Below, one piece after another: positions 20,427 through 32,855 of a DNA stretch of 64,000 nt. Position 1 is the stretch's first letter, and every line of letters starts with the position of its first letter. A program made the translations under genes and the position numbers. Below the pieces are notes generated by a model. That model saw nothing but the letters and a program-made list of their open reading frames with translations, was not told the DNA's origin and made no database searches. Origin of the DNA: Arachnopeziza araneosa (lineage: Eukaryota > Ascomycota > Leotiomycetes > Helotiales > Arachnopezizaceae); NCBI GenBank assembly GCA_003988855.1, contig QYAI01000122.1, positions 90,403-154,402 of the forward strand, read 5' to 3'.

Positions 20427-23012
20427 ATGGCCTGGCAGTCGTTGTCTGGTATGGGGCCACCGCAAGCCTCGAACGGAGGTGGTAATGGCAATGGTGATGG
20501 CTCCCAGCAACCAAATCAGCCACAAGGGACGGAGTATACTCTGCAGGGTAAGTTGAGAGACATGAATTTCGGAAGCGATACTAATATCCTTTAGGGGTGA
20601 TGCGCTTCCTGCAAACCGAATGGCACAGACACGAACGAGATCGAAATGCATGGGAGATTGAGAGACAAGAGATGAAGGGAAGAATAGCGAGATTAGAAGG
20701 AAGCACGAGGAAAAGCGATGCCAGCAATAAAAGCTTGAAGAAATATATTAATATGTTGGAAAAAGCCTTGAAGGATCGGGATAACGACTTGAAACAACTT
20801 AAGGCTGGGAAGGACATTCAGTTGCCAGATTCAATCAGGACAGAAAAAGAGAAGAACAGTCTGGCTGTCAAAAATGACAGACGTAGGTCTCATTATCCTG
20901 ATAAGTTCTATACTAATTTCTATAGCACACCTGAAGAAACCCCATAACTCGTTTTTGGATACCGAGGAAGGAGAAAAACCGGATGAAGATCCAGACCGAG
21001 GGAATTTGAAAGTGTTTATGGACAAGACGCAAGGGGAGTTGACGTACCTCATGGTATCTCCCTCAAACCCTATGCCACCACCTCGAGAACCTCCTCCGGA
21101 AGAACTTCTGATGCAGCCAATATCTTTTGGTCCTTCCGGTCAACAAAGTTTAGAGGAAATATATCAACAACAATCAAGGCAGAAGAATATAAGAGATTCG
21201 AATTTGTCACGGCCTTCTCCTACACCAAATCACCAACCACCTCCCGTCCCCACTTCGAATCTAGCGGCCCGAAATGCGGACTCTCGAAGTCTTGCGGACC
21301 AACAACCATTACCTTTGCCTACAACGCAGGAATGGTCTTCAGCTTTCCAAATGGCAGATGGGCCACCTGAAGATCAAGTTACAAAGGTAAATCATAGCTT
21401 TGATCAATACGGGAGGGAAATCAACATTGACGATTCGGAGAAGCCAACGCAAACAGAGGCAGATGGTTGGGATTTTAATGATGCGGCTGAATTCCCGGAA
21501 CCAGAAGTGAAAGTATCGCAGAGACCAGATACCGATTTGTTTCCAGTTGCACAAGATCCACCGAAATCTCCAAACCGAGGGCCAGCTTCGCACCGGAGGA
21601 AAGGATCAATGTCTAGAAGGAAAAGTTCCGACCACGAAAGCTTGTCATTAAATCCCATGCAGAAAGCAGAAACTGGTAGTTTCAAAGTTCGATTTGGATT
21701 GAGAGGACATTTGGATGCTGTCCGATCTGTTATATTCACTGGTGGTGGAAGTCCAGGAGAACCAGAAATCTGCACAGCAGGGGATGATGGGACGGTTAAG
21801 CGATGGATTATCCCAGCAAGATATGAGAATCAAGGTGGTATGCATACCAGCGCCAACGACTTGGATATTCAAAGCTACTTTACACATCGTGGTCACACTG
21901 GGACCGTTATGTGTTTGACTTCTTGGTCGCCATCACAAAACTTCTCGAGTGGTGGTCGAGCGCAAGGTGATGGCTGGATCTTTTCTGGAGGGCAAGATGC
22001 TACTATCAGGGTTTGGGAACGAGGTCGGGTGGATCCTAAAGCAACTCTTGATGGCCATACCGATGCTGTCTGGACCGTATGTGTTCTTCCTGGAACCACT
22101 GGTGCCGTCTTTGGAGTGACGAATGCTTATGGTGGACCTGATCGAATTATTCTTGCTTCTGGAGCTGCTGATGGGACTGTAAAGGTTTGGTCTGTCAGTG
22201 CACCACCACAACTGATCTCACCTCAAGGAGGCAGTGGGAGAAGAGGAGGTCGTGTCAGAGGGAACTCCATGTCATCTGGATCTGCTTTCCCATCTTCTCC
22301 GCAACCCAGCGTCGCTTCAAATTCACCCTTCCATTATACTCTTATCCATACCATTACGCGAAACAACAGCACAGCATCTCCGACTTGCATCACACCGCTA
22401 TCGGCTTCCGGTGATGCCTTTGTTGTTTCTTACTCGGATGCTGCTGTTTTGGTCTATGATACGCGAACCGGTGAGGAAGTCGCTGCTATGCAGAGTCTCG
22501 AGACCTATGACCAAAGTGTACCGAGTGGGGTAAACGCTATTGTTGCTACCACCACTGGCCTGGATGGATCCTTAAGCTTTGACTCCGGGCGTGGCCTGTC
22601 TGAGGAAGATGGTGTTATTGCGGGTGCGACAGGTTCCAGTGGTGGAATCGAAGGGACAATTATCTCAGGTCACGAAGACCGTTATATCCGATTCTACGAT
22701 GCGAATAGTGGTAAGTCAACTTCTATGATTTATTTCTATGCTAACTTTTCAGGTCAATGCACCTATAATATGCTTGCGCATCCAGCCGCCATCTCAGCAC
22801 TTTCTCTATCTCCAGATGGTAGAGAACTTGTCTCTGCCGGTCACGATGCTAGCCTGCGTTTCTGGAGTCTGGAAAAACGAAGTTGCATACAAGAGATTAC
22901 GAGTCATAGACTCATGCGTGGAGAAGGAGTTTGTAGTGTATGTTGGAGTAGAGATGGGAGATGGGTCGTTAGTGCTGGTGGGGATGGAGTAGTTAAAGTT
23001 TTTGCGAGATGA
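20427..23012 (+). CDS. Striatin-family WD40 scaffold of the STRIPAK complex
   Basis: Four exons: 20427-20547, 20595-20882, 20926-22710 and 22753-23012; the third intron is 42 nt and in frame. The product is 817 residues. The N-terminus carries the conserved striatin stretch GVMRFLQTEWHRHERDRNAW (from residue 41), running into a coiled coil (about 55-110) that binds PP2A and partners. A long disordered, serine- and proline-rich middle follows. WD40 repeats fill the last about 430 residues, with GH-x-D, ICTAGDDGTVKRW, FSGGQDATIRVW, LASGAADGTVKVW and LVSAGHDASLRFW ends. Fungal striatins (for example PRO11, Far8) act in cell fusion, sexual development and septation. It is intact, and the start is MAWQSLSGMG at 20427. 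Confidence 0.93.
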
Positions 23013-23436
23013 TTGACAGATGAGAAATACCCCCCCTTTCCTGTAGGTTCATGAAATCAAGCGATTTGGCACTGCATTTGCATTGCTGTGAGGGCATTTG
23101 ATTTATGGAAAAGAATGATGTGGAAACTTGTAGTTTAGATGGACTAAGGTCCAGAGTTATGGGGGATAATGTACAAACACGGTGATAATTTGGTCATCTG
23201 GGGACTGAGGGTTGGTGAATCAAATCAGACTATTCCTATTTCCGGGCCATATCTGCGGAATTTATTCCCCAGTCTCAGGGGCAACATCTTCCAAGTGATT
23301 GGTTGTGCATCACTTCCCCACATGCAGAAGACTCCACGCTACGGGGATTGACGGTTCTTGACGGATGGTTCTCACAGTGGAAGGTCTTGTGGCTACTTGA
23401 ATTGCCCTTTATTCCTTTCGACATGTCGTCGTCATA
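23013..23436. other. Intergenic, nothing recognised
   Basis: About 420 bp between striatin and the next regulator gene; no feature could be supported. Confidence 0.5.
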
Positions 23437-25685
23437 ATGGAGGAGTCACCAAATCCAAAGAAGAGGAGAGTACCAAAAGCCTGCGCATCTTGCCGCACGT
23501 CCAAGGTAAGTTCGGACTGAGACGATGTGGTGGTAGAACTAAGAATGATCAGTTGCGGTGCGATGGTGGGAAGCCATGCAGGAGATGTATCGATCGAAAT
23601 GTATACTGCGACTACATGAAGCCAGTCCCAGATCCCGTTCAAGAGTATATTTTCCCTCGGTTGTTGTCCTTTAGCTGATGGCCCAGGAAACTGGCCGAGA
23701 TTGAATCTCAAATGGAGGCGTTGAAGAGTCGAGTTCCGGAGACGACCACGCCAGCGGCTGTGGCCCTTCTTGATCTCCAGCAGATCCCAAGCAGGTCTCC
23801 ACTCTCGCCCGTTTATCTCAACGGAGTGACCCATCAGATGCCGGGTAGCGATCACGATCCTCGGAGTCCCATCTCGCTGGGATCAGCTCCTCGAAATGAG
23901 TCGTTATCCGAAGTCGGGTCGAACTTTGGACTGGGGAAACGGAAGAGAGGGGATTTTGAGATTAACATCGAGCCACGAGCAGATGTCGTCAATAAAGGAT
24001 TGATCAGTTACGATGACGCCGTGATGTATTTTAAGACGTTCTTTCAAGGTTGCGTGAGTTATTCCTCGCGTGAAGATTTGAGCGACTTTGCTGAGCAGAA
24101 AGGATAAATATGTACCGATATTCGACTCTGGAGATACGTTTGAGAGTGTACGGAGCAGAAGCTCCATGCTCTTTGATGCCGTGTGTGCTGTGGGATGCAG
24201 AGCGGAACACGGTCCAGGATCGGAACAGTTCCAGGCACTCAGCAATGCAACAAAGAGTCCGATTTGTGAGGTGCTCATGGGGACCGTGCCGAGAAGCATC
24301 GAGACGATCCAGGCGCTTCTTGTAAATGCATGCTACTCTGAGAAGGGGTGGCTCTTGACGAGCATGGCAACGAGAATGGCTTTGGAGTTGGACTTGCCTG
24401 GGTCATACAGTAAATTATGCACATTTATCCTCGCTGATGAGGAACCGAGTACTGAGGGTTATGATGGGCATAATCTGATGAGAGCCACGAGAGTTTGGTT
24501 TGGGACGTTCGTGTTAGAACACATGTGAGTTGATTCTGATTGTAAAGACTAGAAATAATGCTGAGTTCTCAGATTGAGTTTGGACTGTGGAAAAAGTCCT
24601 GGGATTAAAGCAGTAACTGGTGACGGAATGAGAAGATGTCGGATGCTGCTCGGTCATCCAGCTCGCACAGCATTGGATTTTAGACTGCTTGCTCAAGTTG
24701 AGGTAAGTTTTCTCGCTTATGATGCAAATTTCTGACGAGGCTAGTTGAACTCAATTCGAGGTATGATTCTGAGCTTGACAGAGGGGGGAAGCTAATCATG
24801 ATAGCTCGTGCTCATGATAGATTAAGTCCTAAGCCAGGAGTGATAATCAGTGATGACTTGATGGCGGAGATTGTGCAGGAAGAGAGGATAGATTTGAGTG
24901 TCTGGTTGAGGTAATTCCTCTATACTTTTGGTGTAATAATGCTGATGATGAGTAGTGATTGGTCAAATCTTGTTGGTAAGTTTTTCCTCCAAATCTCACG
25001 AGGAGAATTGACAGGTCCAGAATCGAAAGTCATAAAGGAGGAACAAACCAGCTTGCTAATTAACCTCAGAATACAACGTGATTGGTCAGAAATGACCATG
25101 CTATGTAAAGGTTTACAAGGAATGGGAATCGACAACGTCGCGTAAGCTTTCCGAGCTCCAATATAACAGTAATTAATCGAGCAGGATTATGTCCGATCCA
25201 CAACGTCACCTCATTGATCTAGCGAGAGCCAGTGCACAGAGGCACATCTCAATTATTCTTTCTGATCCAGATAGCTATCTAGCTACCTTCCGATACGGAA
25301 TGGATTTTGTGCATGGTACTTTCACTCACCTCACCTTTGAATCCCATCTAACCAGACCACAGCCAAGTGTGCCTTCTCCGTTCTCCTCCTCTTAAAACTA
25401 GCACGGCTTCAGCCTTCCACAGACATGTCTTCTGTGATTCGAGATGCCAAAACGCTTCTGGCCCACCTATCCAAAGTCCGCGGTTCGAACAACATCTACT
25501 TCCGGATCCTGAATCTGAGCGTGGAGAAGTGCGAGAAGGCCATGGATGATGGCGAAGGAGAGATGGATTTCCAGAGCTATGTGCCCAAGGAATTCATCCT
25601 GGAGTGGAACTTCCCCGGGCTGACGTTTTGTTGGATACCGTTTGATTTTCAGGATTTGTTTCTGGATTTTGGGAATGGATTTTGA
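23437..25685 (+). CDS. Zn2Cys6 transcription factor with fungal-specific regulatory domain
   Basis: Eleven exons: 23437-23505, 23553-23644, 23687-24053, 24103-24524, 24573-24702, 24745-24760, 24805-24910, 24953-24975, 25015-25141, 25185-25315 and 25363-25685. All phases join and the product is 601 residues. The zinc cluster is canonical: C16-x2-C19-x6-C26-x5-C32-x2-C35-x6-C42, split by intron 1. A short linker (EIESQMEALKSRV) can form a dimerising coiled coil, then from about residue 165 a fungal transcription factor domain, with DAVCAVGCRAEHG and the usual RATRVWFGTFVLEHM-type helix. It should be a nuclear regulator; the target is unknown. The gene is remarkable for very small exons (16 and 23 nt). 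At 24951-24955 two tandem AG acceptors would change the protein by one serine. Confidence 0.82.
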
Positions 25686-26409
25686 ATTCTGAGTATTATT
25701 AAAATATTACGAGGCGGGAAAAATTCCTCTTTGCTGAACGAAAAAATCAAAACCGCAAAATGTCAATCCTCGTCTTGAACAAGCACTTGAAACTTAAAAT
25801 GCAGAGTTCTTAGATACTATTGTCTAGAGTTTTTATTGACTGTAGTAGGGTAAAGATTGTCGTATTTGAGCTTCGACATTACGATTTCCTGATGCTTTGG
25901 CGACCACGAATTTTGACTGCGCGCCGCTAGAGTATAATTTCCTCTCTTTGAACACAGGGAAGGAGCAGCTGTAGAAATCGTGTATAAAAGAGGGTTTCAA
26001 GTCAGATTGTCTTCTGAGGAATCAACATCCTTTTACCTACCCATCAATATCAAACCTTTTTCTCTTTCTAATCTTCGAGCTGGAAATGCTTCTCCTACGC
26101 TTATTTTGGTGTTGCACGCTAACGGGAGAGCATAGACTCGCGTTGATAGGCCGATAGAGAAAGAAATTCTTATTGGGTTCCATAGCAAGGCAGATTGCAT
26201 GGCGTGACCGCCAACGAGGCTAAGTTTGCTCCCCAAACCTATCTTTCAATCTTCCTGCCTCTTCCTCCATCTCCTAGATAATCCGACTTTATCATCGCAA
26301 CCTGTTGCAATTCGTTCAGACTACGTACTAGTTTCCAAGTCTTTGTGCTTCTTCCTTTATAGCCACACATCGGAAATCACTCCAGCAAGGCAGCCAGCCT
26401 GACAGCAAC
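25686..26409. other. Intergenic at the edge of the accessory region, with a dispersed repeat
   Basis: No intact gene. Bases 26021-26063 match 39241-39282 (listed separately). A stretch at about 26110-26190 looks faintly like a tRNA D-arm (GCTAACGGGAGAGC), but no whole cloverleaf can be drawn. Confidence 0.45.
26021..26063 (+). repeat. Copy 1 of a short dispersed repeat
   Basis: ATCAACATCCTTTTACCTAC and the following CCATCAATAT agree with 39241-39270 at 29 of 30 bases; similarity fades after a T-rich run. The second copy is about 13.2 kb away in the same orientation. Confidence 0.7.
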
Positions 26410-28195
26410 ATGGCAGAGCTAGGCATCGCAGCCAGCGGCATTGGGATAGCCTCTCTCGCCCTCTAAGTGGGTGATTGTGTAGTGAAATTGAAGAAGTTTT
26501 ACGACGCAGTCAAAGACGCGCCAGAGGAGATTAAGCACCTCATCGAAGAAATCGAGACACTCAGCCTTGTGTTATCGGAGTTCGAAGCCAGCGAGCAGAT
26601 AAGGTTTACACCAGAGCAAGCATCAACCTCGAAATGTTTGAATTTCTGCCAAAAAGGGGCACAAGAGTTTGGCGACCTCGTAGCAACTTGAACTTACTAT
26701 TGTCATCAGGAAATTTCAGAAACAAAATCAACAAGCCTGCTATAACTTGGTAATGACACATCAGCAAGAGCACCAGGGCTCACATAAGTTGAGACACTTG
26801 CACCTACCAATCAATCAACGTGTTCAGAAACAAACAATAAATCAGAACCTGCATGTTGAAAGCCGATACGGTGTTCCAGGAGGCAACAACAACTTAGATT
26901 TTGATTCCGGTCCCCCAAATGGCTCTTTGGTGCTTCCTGTGCGATGGAATTCTACAGTTCTCAAATCCATAATGGCTGGAATATCCATATTCAAACCTAC
27001 AATACCATACCACGGGGCTCTCCAGTATTTGAAATAGTTAGGAGTGGTAACGCCAATGCTGTTCAAGACCTATTTAGCTCGGGGCAAGCGTCGCCATTTG
27101 ATCGTACACATCATGGATGGACAGTTTTAGATGTAAGATTCTAACTATAGACTTTTAGATCTCAGAATAAGTACTAATCATCAAACAGGCAGCTGCGTTA
27201 TTTCATGATATAGATATTTGCCGCTTGCTTTTAAGAGAAGGTGCGGATCCTAATATTTCTATAGATAGGTAAAATACTTCCTTTATCCACAAAAGACATC
27301 AGATTTTTTAATACGAGATAGTTCGGCGCTTATCGTAGCCTGCGGAAACGCATCCTCACAATGTCTTAATGTTGTTCAGCTTTTAGCACAATATGTTGAA
27401 GTAGAAAATCCTCTAGATAAACAAGAAGAATTCTGGAACTACGAGGCCGATGGAAATATGTTAGCATAGGTTCTCCAACACTTAAGCTTGAATTACCAAC
27501 AACATAATGTAGAGAAACGCGTGTCGTTTATTCTCCAAGCGACTAGCCGATGGTGGGCTTTGATCCCGCGCTTGAGGTAAGGCGTATGCTAAAAAGAGTT
27601 GAGATTGATACCAATGTTTGTTGTATCAAGTGCAAAAAAGATGGGACTACTCTTCTACATCGCACTGCAGAGCGTGTACATTGGCTAGTGTTAAATAATA
27701 GTTCGCAGAAAAGACTTGGGTTGGAAGCTCTTTTAGATCTTATAAATGACCTCGTAAGAAGTGGGTCGGATCTACACGCCCTTGCAGGTGCGAGGACACC
27801 GATAATGTCGGTGGTTTTTGGGAGCTCCAGGTATAGGATAGTCACAGCCAGGCAAGACTGTCCTCTCTTACCCTTACAAGCCTGTCACATCTGGCTGAAG
27901 CAACTTAGAGACTCAGGAATCGACTTGGATGAGTATGGGAGGAGGGAAATGAGCATAATTAGGGGACTGGATAAAGAAGGACATTTATATTGTTATCAGA
28001 AGGGTAGACCCCCAAGCACTGGCTAGGATCTCAAGATGAGCCTAATAAGTTTTAGCTATGGTCCAATGCCTGAGGACTAGAATTTCTAGTGGGCTCCCGT
28101 CATGAAAAAGTATTTCATTGATTTTTGGGACATGGTTGATCATCCCGAGAGAGCTATGCCTGGGGCTTGAGAGGACGACTCGTGGTAGATTCCTA
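26410..28195 (+). pseudogene. Ankyrin protein with fungal NLR-type N-terminal domain, broken
   Basis: The reading starts at 26410 (MAELGIAASGIGIASLAL) and meets TAA at once, where relatives have Gln, then continues as VGDCVVKLKKFYDAVKDAP and IEEIETLSLVL, the helical N-terminal domain common in fungal STAND proteins. Several stops follow. From about 26945 a conserved segment (GSPVFEIVRSGNANAVQDL, SSGQASPFD) leads into ankyrin-like repeats, with a plausible intron at about 27133-27189 and AALFHDIDICRLLLREGADP after it. The C-terminal family tail is visible (DSGIDLDEYGRREM; later FSYGPMPED), but Trp positions read TAG at about 28078 and nearby. The pattern of Gln and Trp codons turned into stops fits C-to-T mutation on either strand, as in RIP. 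No function is expected. Confidence 0.75.
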
Positions 28196-28379
28196 TGATT
28201 CTGATTAAATCCTATAAGTCCAATAAAATCGAAAAGTCTTCAGAAATTCCACTCATGCACTCAGGTTGCCCTCTTCATTTTTACTGATTCAGACAATAGA
28301 GCGTAAAAATACCTTTTCGGTATACCTTGCGTATTTTAGGGAAAACAGGCGGAAAAGGTAGCAACCTCGCGATTAAATC

Positions 28380-29444
28380 AACTTTTCGCCTAAGCGGCAT
28401 ATGATTGTGGACTCAACATTGTAAGTCTCGCCTTGTGTGAACATGCATCATACTGATAATACTAGTGGGATACTGCCAATGTGTACTCGAACGGAGAATC
28501 GGAACGAATTATCGGAAGGGCTCTGAAGACTTTTGATATTCCTCGCTTTAAGGTCGTTATCTTCACTAAATGTGGAGGTGCGGTCGGTGAGGAGCCTGGA
28601 TTTGAGAACACATGCCCACAAAGGTGAGATTGCAGGCAGCAAAGAGTATGTAAATCAATATGGTAAGTAAATACCATTCCCTGACTTTCTGGGGGTGTAG
28701 GAGCTTATCAAGAGACAGGATTGTCACGTGGTGCTATATTCTCAGCTGTCGAAGCTTCGCTGGAGCGGTTGCAAACAAGCTATATTGACTTGCTTCAAAT
28801 CCACCGCTTTGACAAGCAGACATCTATTGAAGAGACATGGAAGCTTTGCATGATTTGGTCAAGATTGGTAAAGTGCGCTCTCTTGGGGCTAGTTCCATGT
28901 GGACCTATCAGTTTGCAATGTTACAGTTTGCCGCGGAAAAGAATGGGTGGACAAAATTCATCTCCATGCAAAATCACTACAACCTCTTATACCGGGAGGA
29001 AGAGCGCGAGATGAATAAGTTCTGCAATGAGACAGGTGTTAGCCTTATTCCGGTTTGTGCTGATGTCCATAGTTTGAAGAATCTTTTAATAGTGCGGTAG
29101 TACGCCCCTCTCTCCGGTGGCAGCTGGCGAGACCGCTTACCAAGTACGGCCAAACCACGCGATCAAGCCAAGGAAACGGCAATCCGAGGTTCAAGACGGG
29201 ACATAGTGAGGCGGACAAAGAGATCATCAAACGTACTGGAGAGATTGCAGAGAAACGGAAATGGACAATGAATCAGGTTTCTCTGGCATGGATCAGTAGG
29301 CGAGTGACAAGTCCAATCGTGGGCATCGGCAGTGTCGAAAGGCTTGATGAGGCGATTGAAGCGGCTGGGAAGGTTCTCACTACTGAAGAGAAAGGGTATC
29401 TGGAGGAGCCTTATCAAGTCCTTCCAATTGACGGTCATGTGTAG
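28380..29444 (+). pseudogene. Aldo-keto reductase, frameshifted
   Basis: Pieces of one aldo-keto reductase follow in order but not in one frame: WDTANVYSNGESERIIGRAL (28469 on), KVVIFTKCGG, a shift near 28620, then GLSRGAIFSAVEASLERLQ, SYIDLLQIHRFD, a second shift at about 28837 where one A seems lost before ATGGAAGC, then GASSMWTYQFAMLQFAAEK, and after about 29100 a further frame change to ARPLTKYGQTTR and EIIKRTGEIAEKRKWTMNQV, ending PIDGHV at 29444. Some gaps can be explained by introns (28411-28468; 29055-29099), the shifts cannot. The catalytic Asp-Tyr region is present; the N-terminus before the TIM-barrel start is not recognisable. These enzymes reduce carbonyls with NADPH; this copy is unlikely to work. 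Confidence 0.75.
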
Positions 29445-29990
29445 GGTGGCTGCTATATTATTTACTTGAAGTCAAGTATGTTCCACCTAGCGTTGACATC
29501 CATAAGTCACTTAGAAATTGCTCGATTCACTTCTTCCGCACTCTAAATTATCTGTAACTGTGCCGCACAGGTCTGGTCCAGAGGCTCCAGAATCTTTTCC
29601 CTGGCTGTGAAGAGGTTACACAAACCATGCAGGGCGTTTTACGGCAAATAAGGTGAAGTTGGAGAGGATGGGGGTGGGGGGCAGGTTGGCCAACCGGATG
29701 ACGCCAGCTGGCATCCGGCTGCAGTATATTGGGTCGAACACTCTTGCTTTTGGAGTTTGCTTTTCTCACCATCACCAGTACCATCGCTAGATACGCTCAC
29801 ACAGGCAGTCTCAGCTGACCTGTTGGAGCCTAATCATGTATCACCAATAATCTTCTCCGTCTCCATCTCTTAAGTACGGATATGCCGGCTCCCGCGACTC
29901 CGCTTCAGCGATCGCAATGCTCGAGGCCATCTTGGATGCATCGACAGAAAAGGCCTCCAAAGTGACAAATGCGAGAAATTCACCTGCGAC
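29445..29990. other. Gene-free stretch between two pseudogenes
   Basis: No coding frame with a recognisable domain and no repeat seen. Confidence 0.45.
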
Positions 29991-32332
29991 GATGGACCCT
30001 CTCTCATTCACCGCTAGCATCATTGCCGTTGTGACGATCGCAGTACAAGTCGCCTAGAACCTACAGAAACTGAAGGCGATCTACGATGCTCCCAATGCGC
30101 TATGTATCGTAATCAATGAAGTGACGGATCTCAGACTGGTGCTGTCAGAGATCAATACGATCGTGGACAGTCAGAGCTCGGATGGAAAAGTGTTAGATCC
30201 AGGATTTTCTAGTATATCGAGGATAGCGGAGTAGATATTAATAACCTTGCTGTAGCTTGATAACTTAATCCATACACGACTTCTAAAGCCGTCCATTGCT
30301 GGCAATGGCCAACAAGTTCGCCGAATAGCGTGGATGTGGGAGAGGAGCAATGTTCTCAAAATCCAAGAGAAACTGAGAACCCTTCGACTTGACCTTGTTG
30401 CAGCCATCGGAGCACGCTCCCTGTACGGGGAACCTCTTTCCAGCATGCTAAACAACCGCTGACATTTCATCTAGGTCAAATTCTTTGAATCTACATCTCA
30501 GGATACAGAACCCTTCGATGTAGTCGATAATGGACTATCTGACCAGAAGAATTTCCAAGATCAAGCACTACAAGTATTGGAGCGGCTTAATCTTGAGTCC
30601 AATGGAGAGAAAGGGAGAGTGGACACCCAGGGTGCGAGCCAAGAGGTGAAAAATCCCTGGAGTCATTCACTTGGCAATGACAAAGATGGACTCTCGCATT
30701 TCTCATCCGTACAGATCAGAATGTCAAGGGAAGAAATCTCCTGCGGCGACTGGTGCAGCTGCTCCTGTCATGCTCGGCAACAACTCCGAACTCCACATTT
30801 CATGGATCAAGTTATTGGGTCTTTATTAATTGGCTACTCTGGGATTTCTGTGACAAAAGCCAATTGCAACGAATTTGCATGGAAGCAACGCTCGTACCCG
30901 TCTGTTCATTTTACTTATTTCTTTCCATACTGGTTTCTATCTCGCATAATCACTCTGAGTATAAGAGCGACTGCTTCACAAGGACCTAAGCTATGTTTGA
31001 AGGCCCCCAGGGTTCGAGGAAGGAGGGAGGCCGTCTTCCGAGCCGCGGTCAGTGGTGATGTGGAGCATATGAAGTCTTTGCTCATCAAAGGTTTTGCGTC
31101 ACCCTTGGACGTGTCGTCGAGCTCAGGCCTCTCGCTCTACACGCAAGTATATTCTTCTAGAAGCTGGAACTAAGTCAGCTGACAGAAAATAGTATGCCAT
31201 TGAGTACAAACAACTCGAGATTTGCAAGATTCTTCTTCATGCAGGCACTGACCCTTATCTCGAGGACAAGTTGCAAAGGTATTGTACACAATTTTTGACA
31301 TCAAACAAACACATTTCTGACTCTGCTAGAAACTCATATGATCTAGCCCGGAACAAAATCCTTAGCAACGGCACGGACCCGGGTATACAGATGCAGCTTC
31401 GCTCCCTATTCAGCGATACCGACCAACTGCTGAAGCATCGATTTTCAGTTCTCCATAAAATAGTTCTTGGATTGATTGTCAAGAGCCTCGAAGATGAACT
31501 CCAAGCCTCAACATCCACTATCAACGCCACGGACCTCGATGGAAGAACAGCGTTATCATGGGCGGCCGCTCGCAACGATGTCGAAACAGTTCGGACTTTA
31601 CTAAAATATGGTGCCGACCCTAACATGAAGTCCAACGACGGGTTTGCGCCCCTGCACTGGGCAGCCAGAGCAGCGGATGCTCAGTCACTTTCCTCTATCG
31701 TGCAGTTCGACGCCGACGTCAACTGCAGGACTTCGCACGGAAGCAGCCCACTTCATCAAGCTGCATTATTCTAAGACAGTCCTGATTTTATGAAGCCCCT
31801 TATCAGTACTGGTGCCGATATACATGCGCGTCGTTCCAATGGCAATAGTCCTTTAATCTGCGCTGCAGAAGAAAATCATCCTTCTGGTGCCTTATATCTT
31901 CTGGACAGGGGTGCTAATATTGAGGATACGAACCATGACGGCAGAAGCGCTTTGTTCTGGGCTATTTCTAATAATTGCCACGAGACACTCTCCTTGCTCT
32001 TGAACCGTGGTGCTAATTATCGCCTGGTTACGGAGAGTGGAGACACAGTTTTGCATATGGTTGCCAAACACGCTGATGTCACGACATTAGAGATACTTAC
32101 TACAGAAGATTTGACAGAAATAGACCAAGCAGCGAAAGGGAGTGAAGAGCTGACGGCTAGAGAGCTCGCGGCTCGACGAGCCGACCTGACTAAGGAATGG
32201 GACATCGCTTTTAATCTTTTGTTAGACAGTATTCGGTATCCGCAGGCTGTAAATCTGGAAAAGCCTGTTGTAGTCATCGAAGCTATTGAAATCGAAGATC
32301 TAGAAGAATTTTGCGATGCTATCAAGTTTTAG
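29991..32332 (+). pseudogene. Second ankyrin protein with fungal NLR-type N-terminus, broken
   Basis: Starts at 29995 with MDPLSFTASIIAVVTIAVQVA, then TAG where Gln is expected (NLQKLKAIYDAP follows), then further stops at about 30235 and 30250. The middle is one open frame (30577-31173) with a Cys/His cluster (CGDWCSCSCHARQQLRTP) and an FPYWFLSRII stretch that is characteristic of a group of fungal ankyrin proteins. After a probable intron at 31147-31192 come AIEYKQLEICKILLHAG, a second intron at about 31280-31329, and four or more ankyrin repeats (DLDGRTALSWAAARNDVET; NDGFAPLHWAARA; SNGNSPLICAAEE). At 31771 a TAA stands where CAA would keep the frame. The last part (31790-32332) is open. 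The stops are mostly single transitions, so this may be a fairly recent loss. Confidence 0.75.
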
Positions 32333-32855
32333 CCTCTACTAGCAGCGATTGCTATTCTTGCCTAGCATAGCATTATTGTTGTTTTCTAAACTATAATTTA
32401 GTCTATACCAACAATTTTAAAAAATTTAATGCGTTAAATTTCTATATTTATTTTCTGCTTAGCGATGTTAAACAGTAATAAAAAGTTTTAGTATATAAAC
32501 TTTATATTTAAATTGAAAGATAACAACTTAATTTAGATTCAAAAATACTAATCTTAATGAAGGATTTCGTCCATGTTTATGCGTGGTAATGAAGCATGAG
32601 GAATTGAGATATTGGTTTTGTATATGTACATGCATATGAACGTAATAAAAGTTAGACTTCTACGCCATGCAATGACCCAGAGCGAACTGAATCGCTAACC
32701 CAACCATGTTCCATGAGAACCCATTGTTCAAACCCAATGCACCAGCTTAATGCCTTGTAATCCTCGACAGTGAGTGAATCCCTTTCCCCAGCCATCCCAT
32801 GATCGATGTTTCAGTCCTACACTTTTGAATATTCATGCCTCTACCCAAGTTTTGT
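32333..32855. other. Intergenic, AT-rich
   Basis: Between the tail-to-tail ankyrin pseudogene (+) and the rhodopsin-domain gene (-). Very AT-rich at 32390-32530; no gene recognised. Confidence 0.5.

Noticed and set aside
20874..23012. Striatin as a single 712-codon exon
   Set aside because: The 42-nt intron at 22711-22752 happens to be in frame without a stop; removing it restores the WD40 strand NSGQCTYNML, and two more exons encode the conserved N-terminus.
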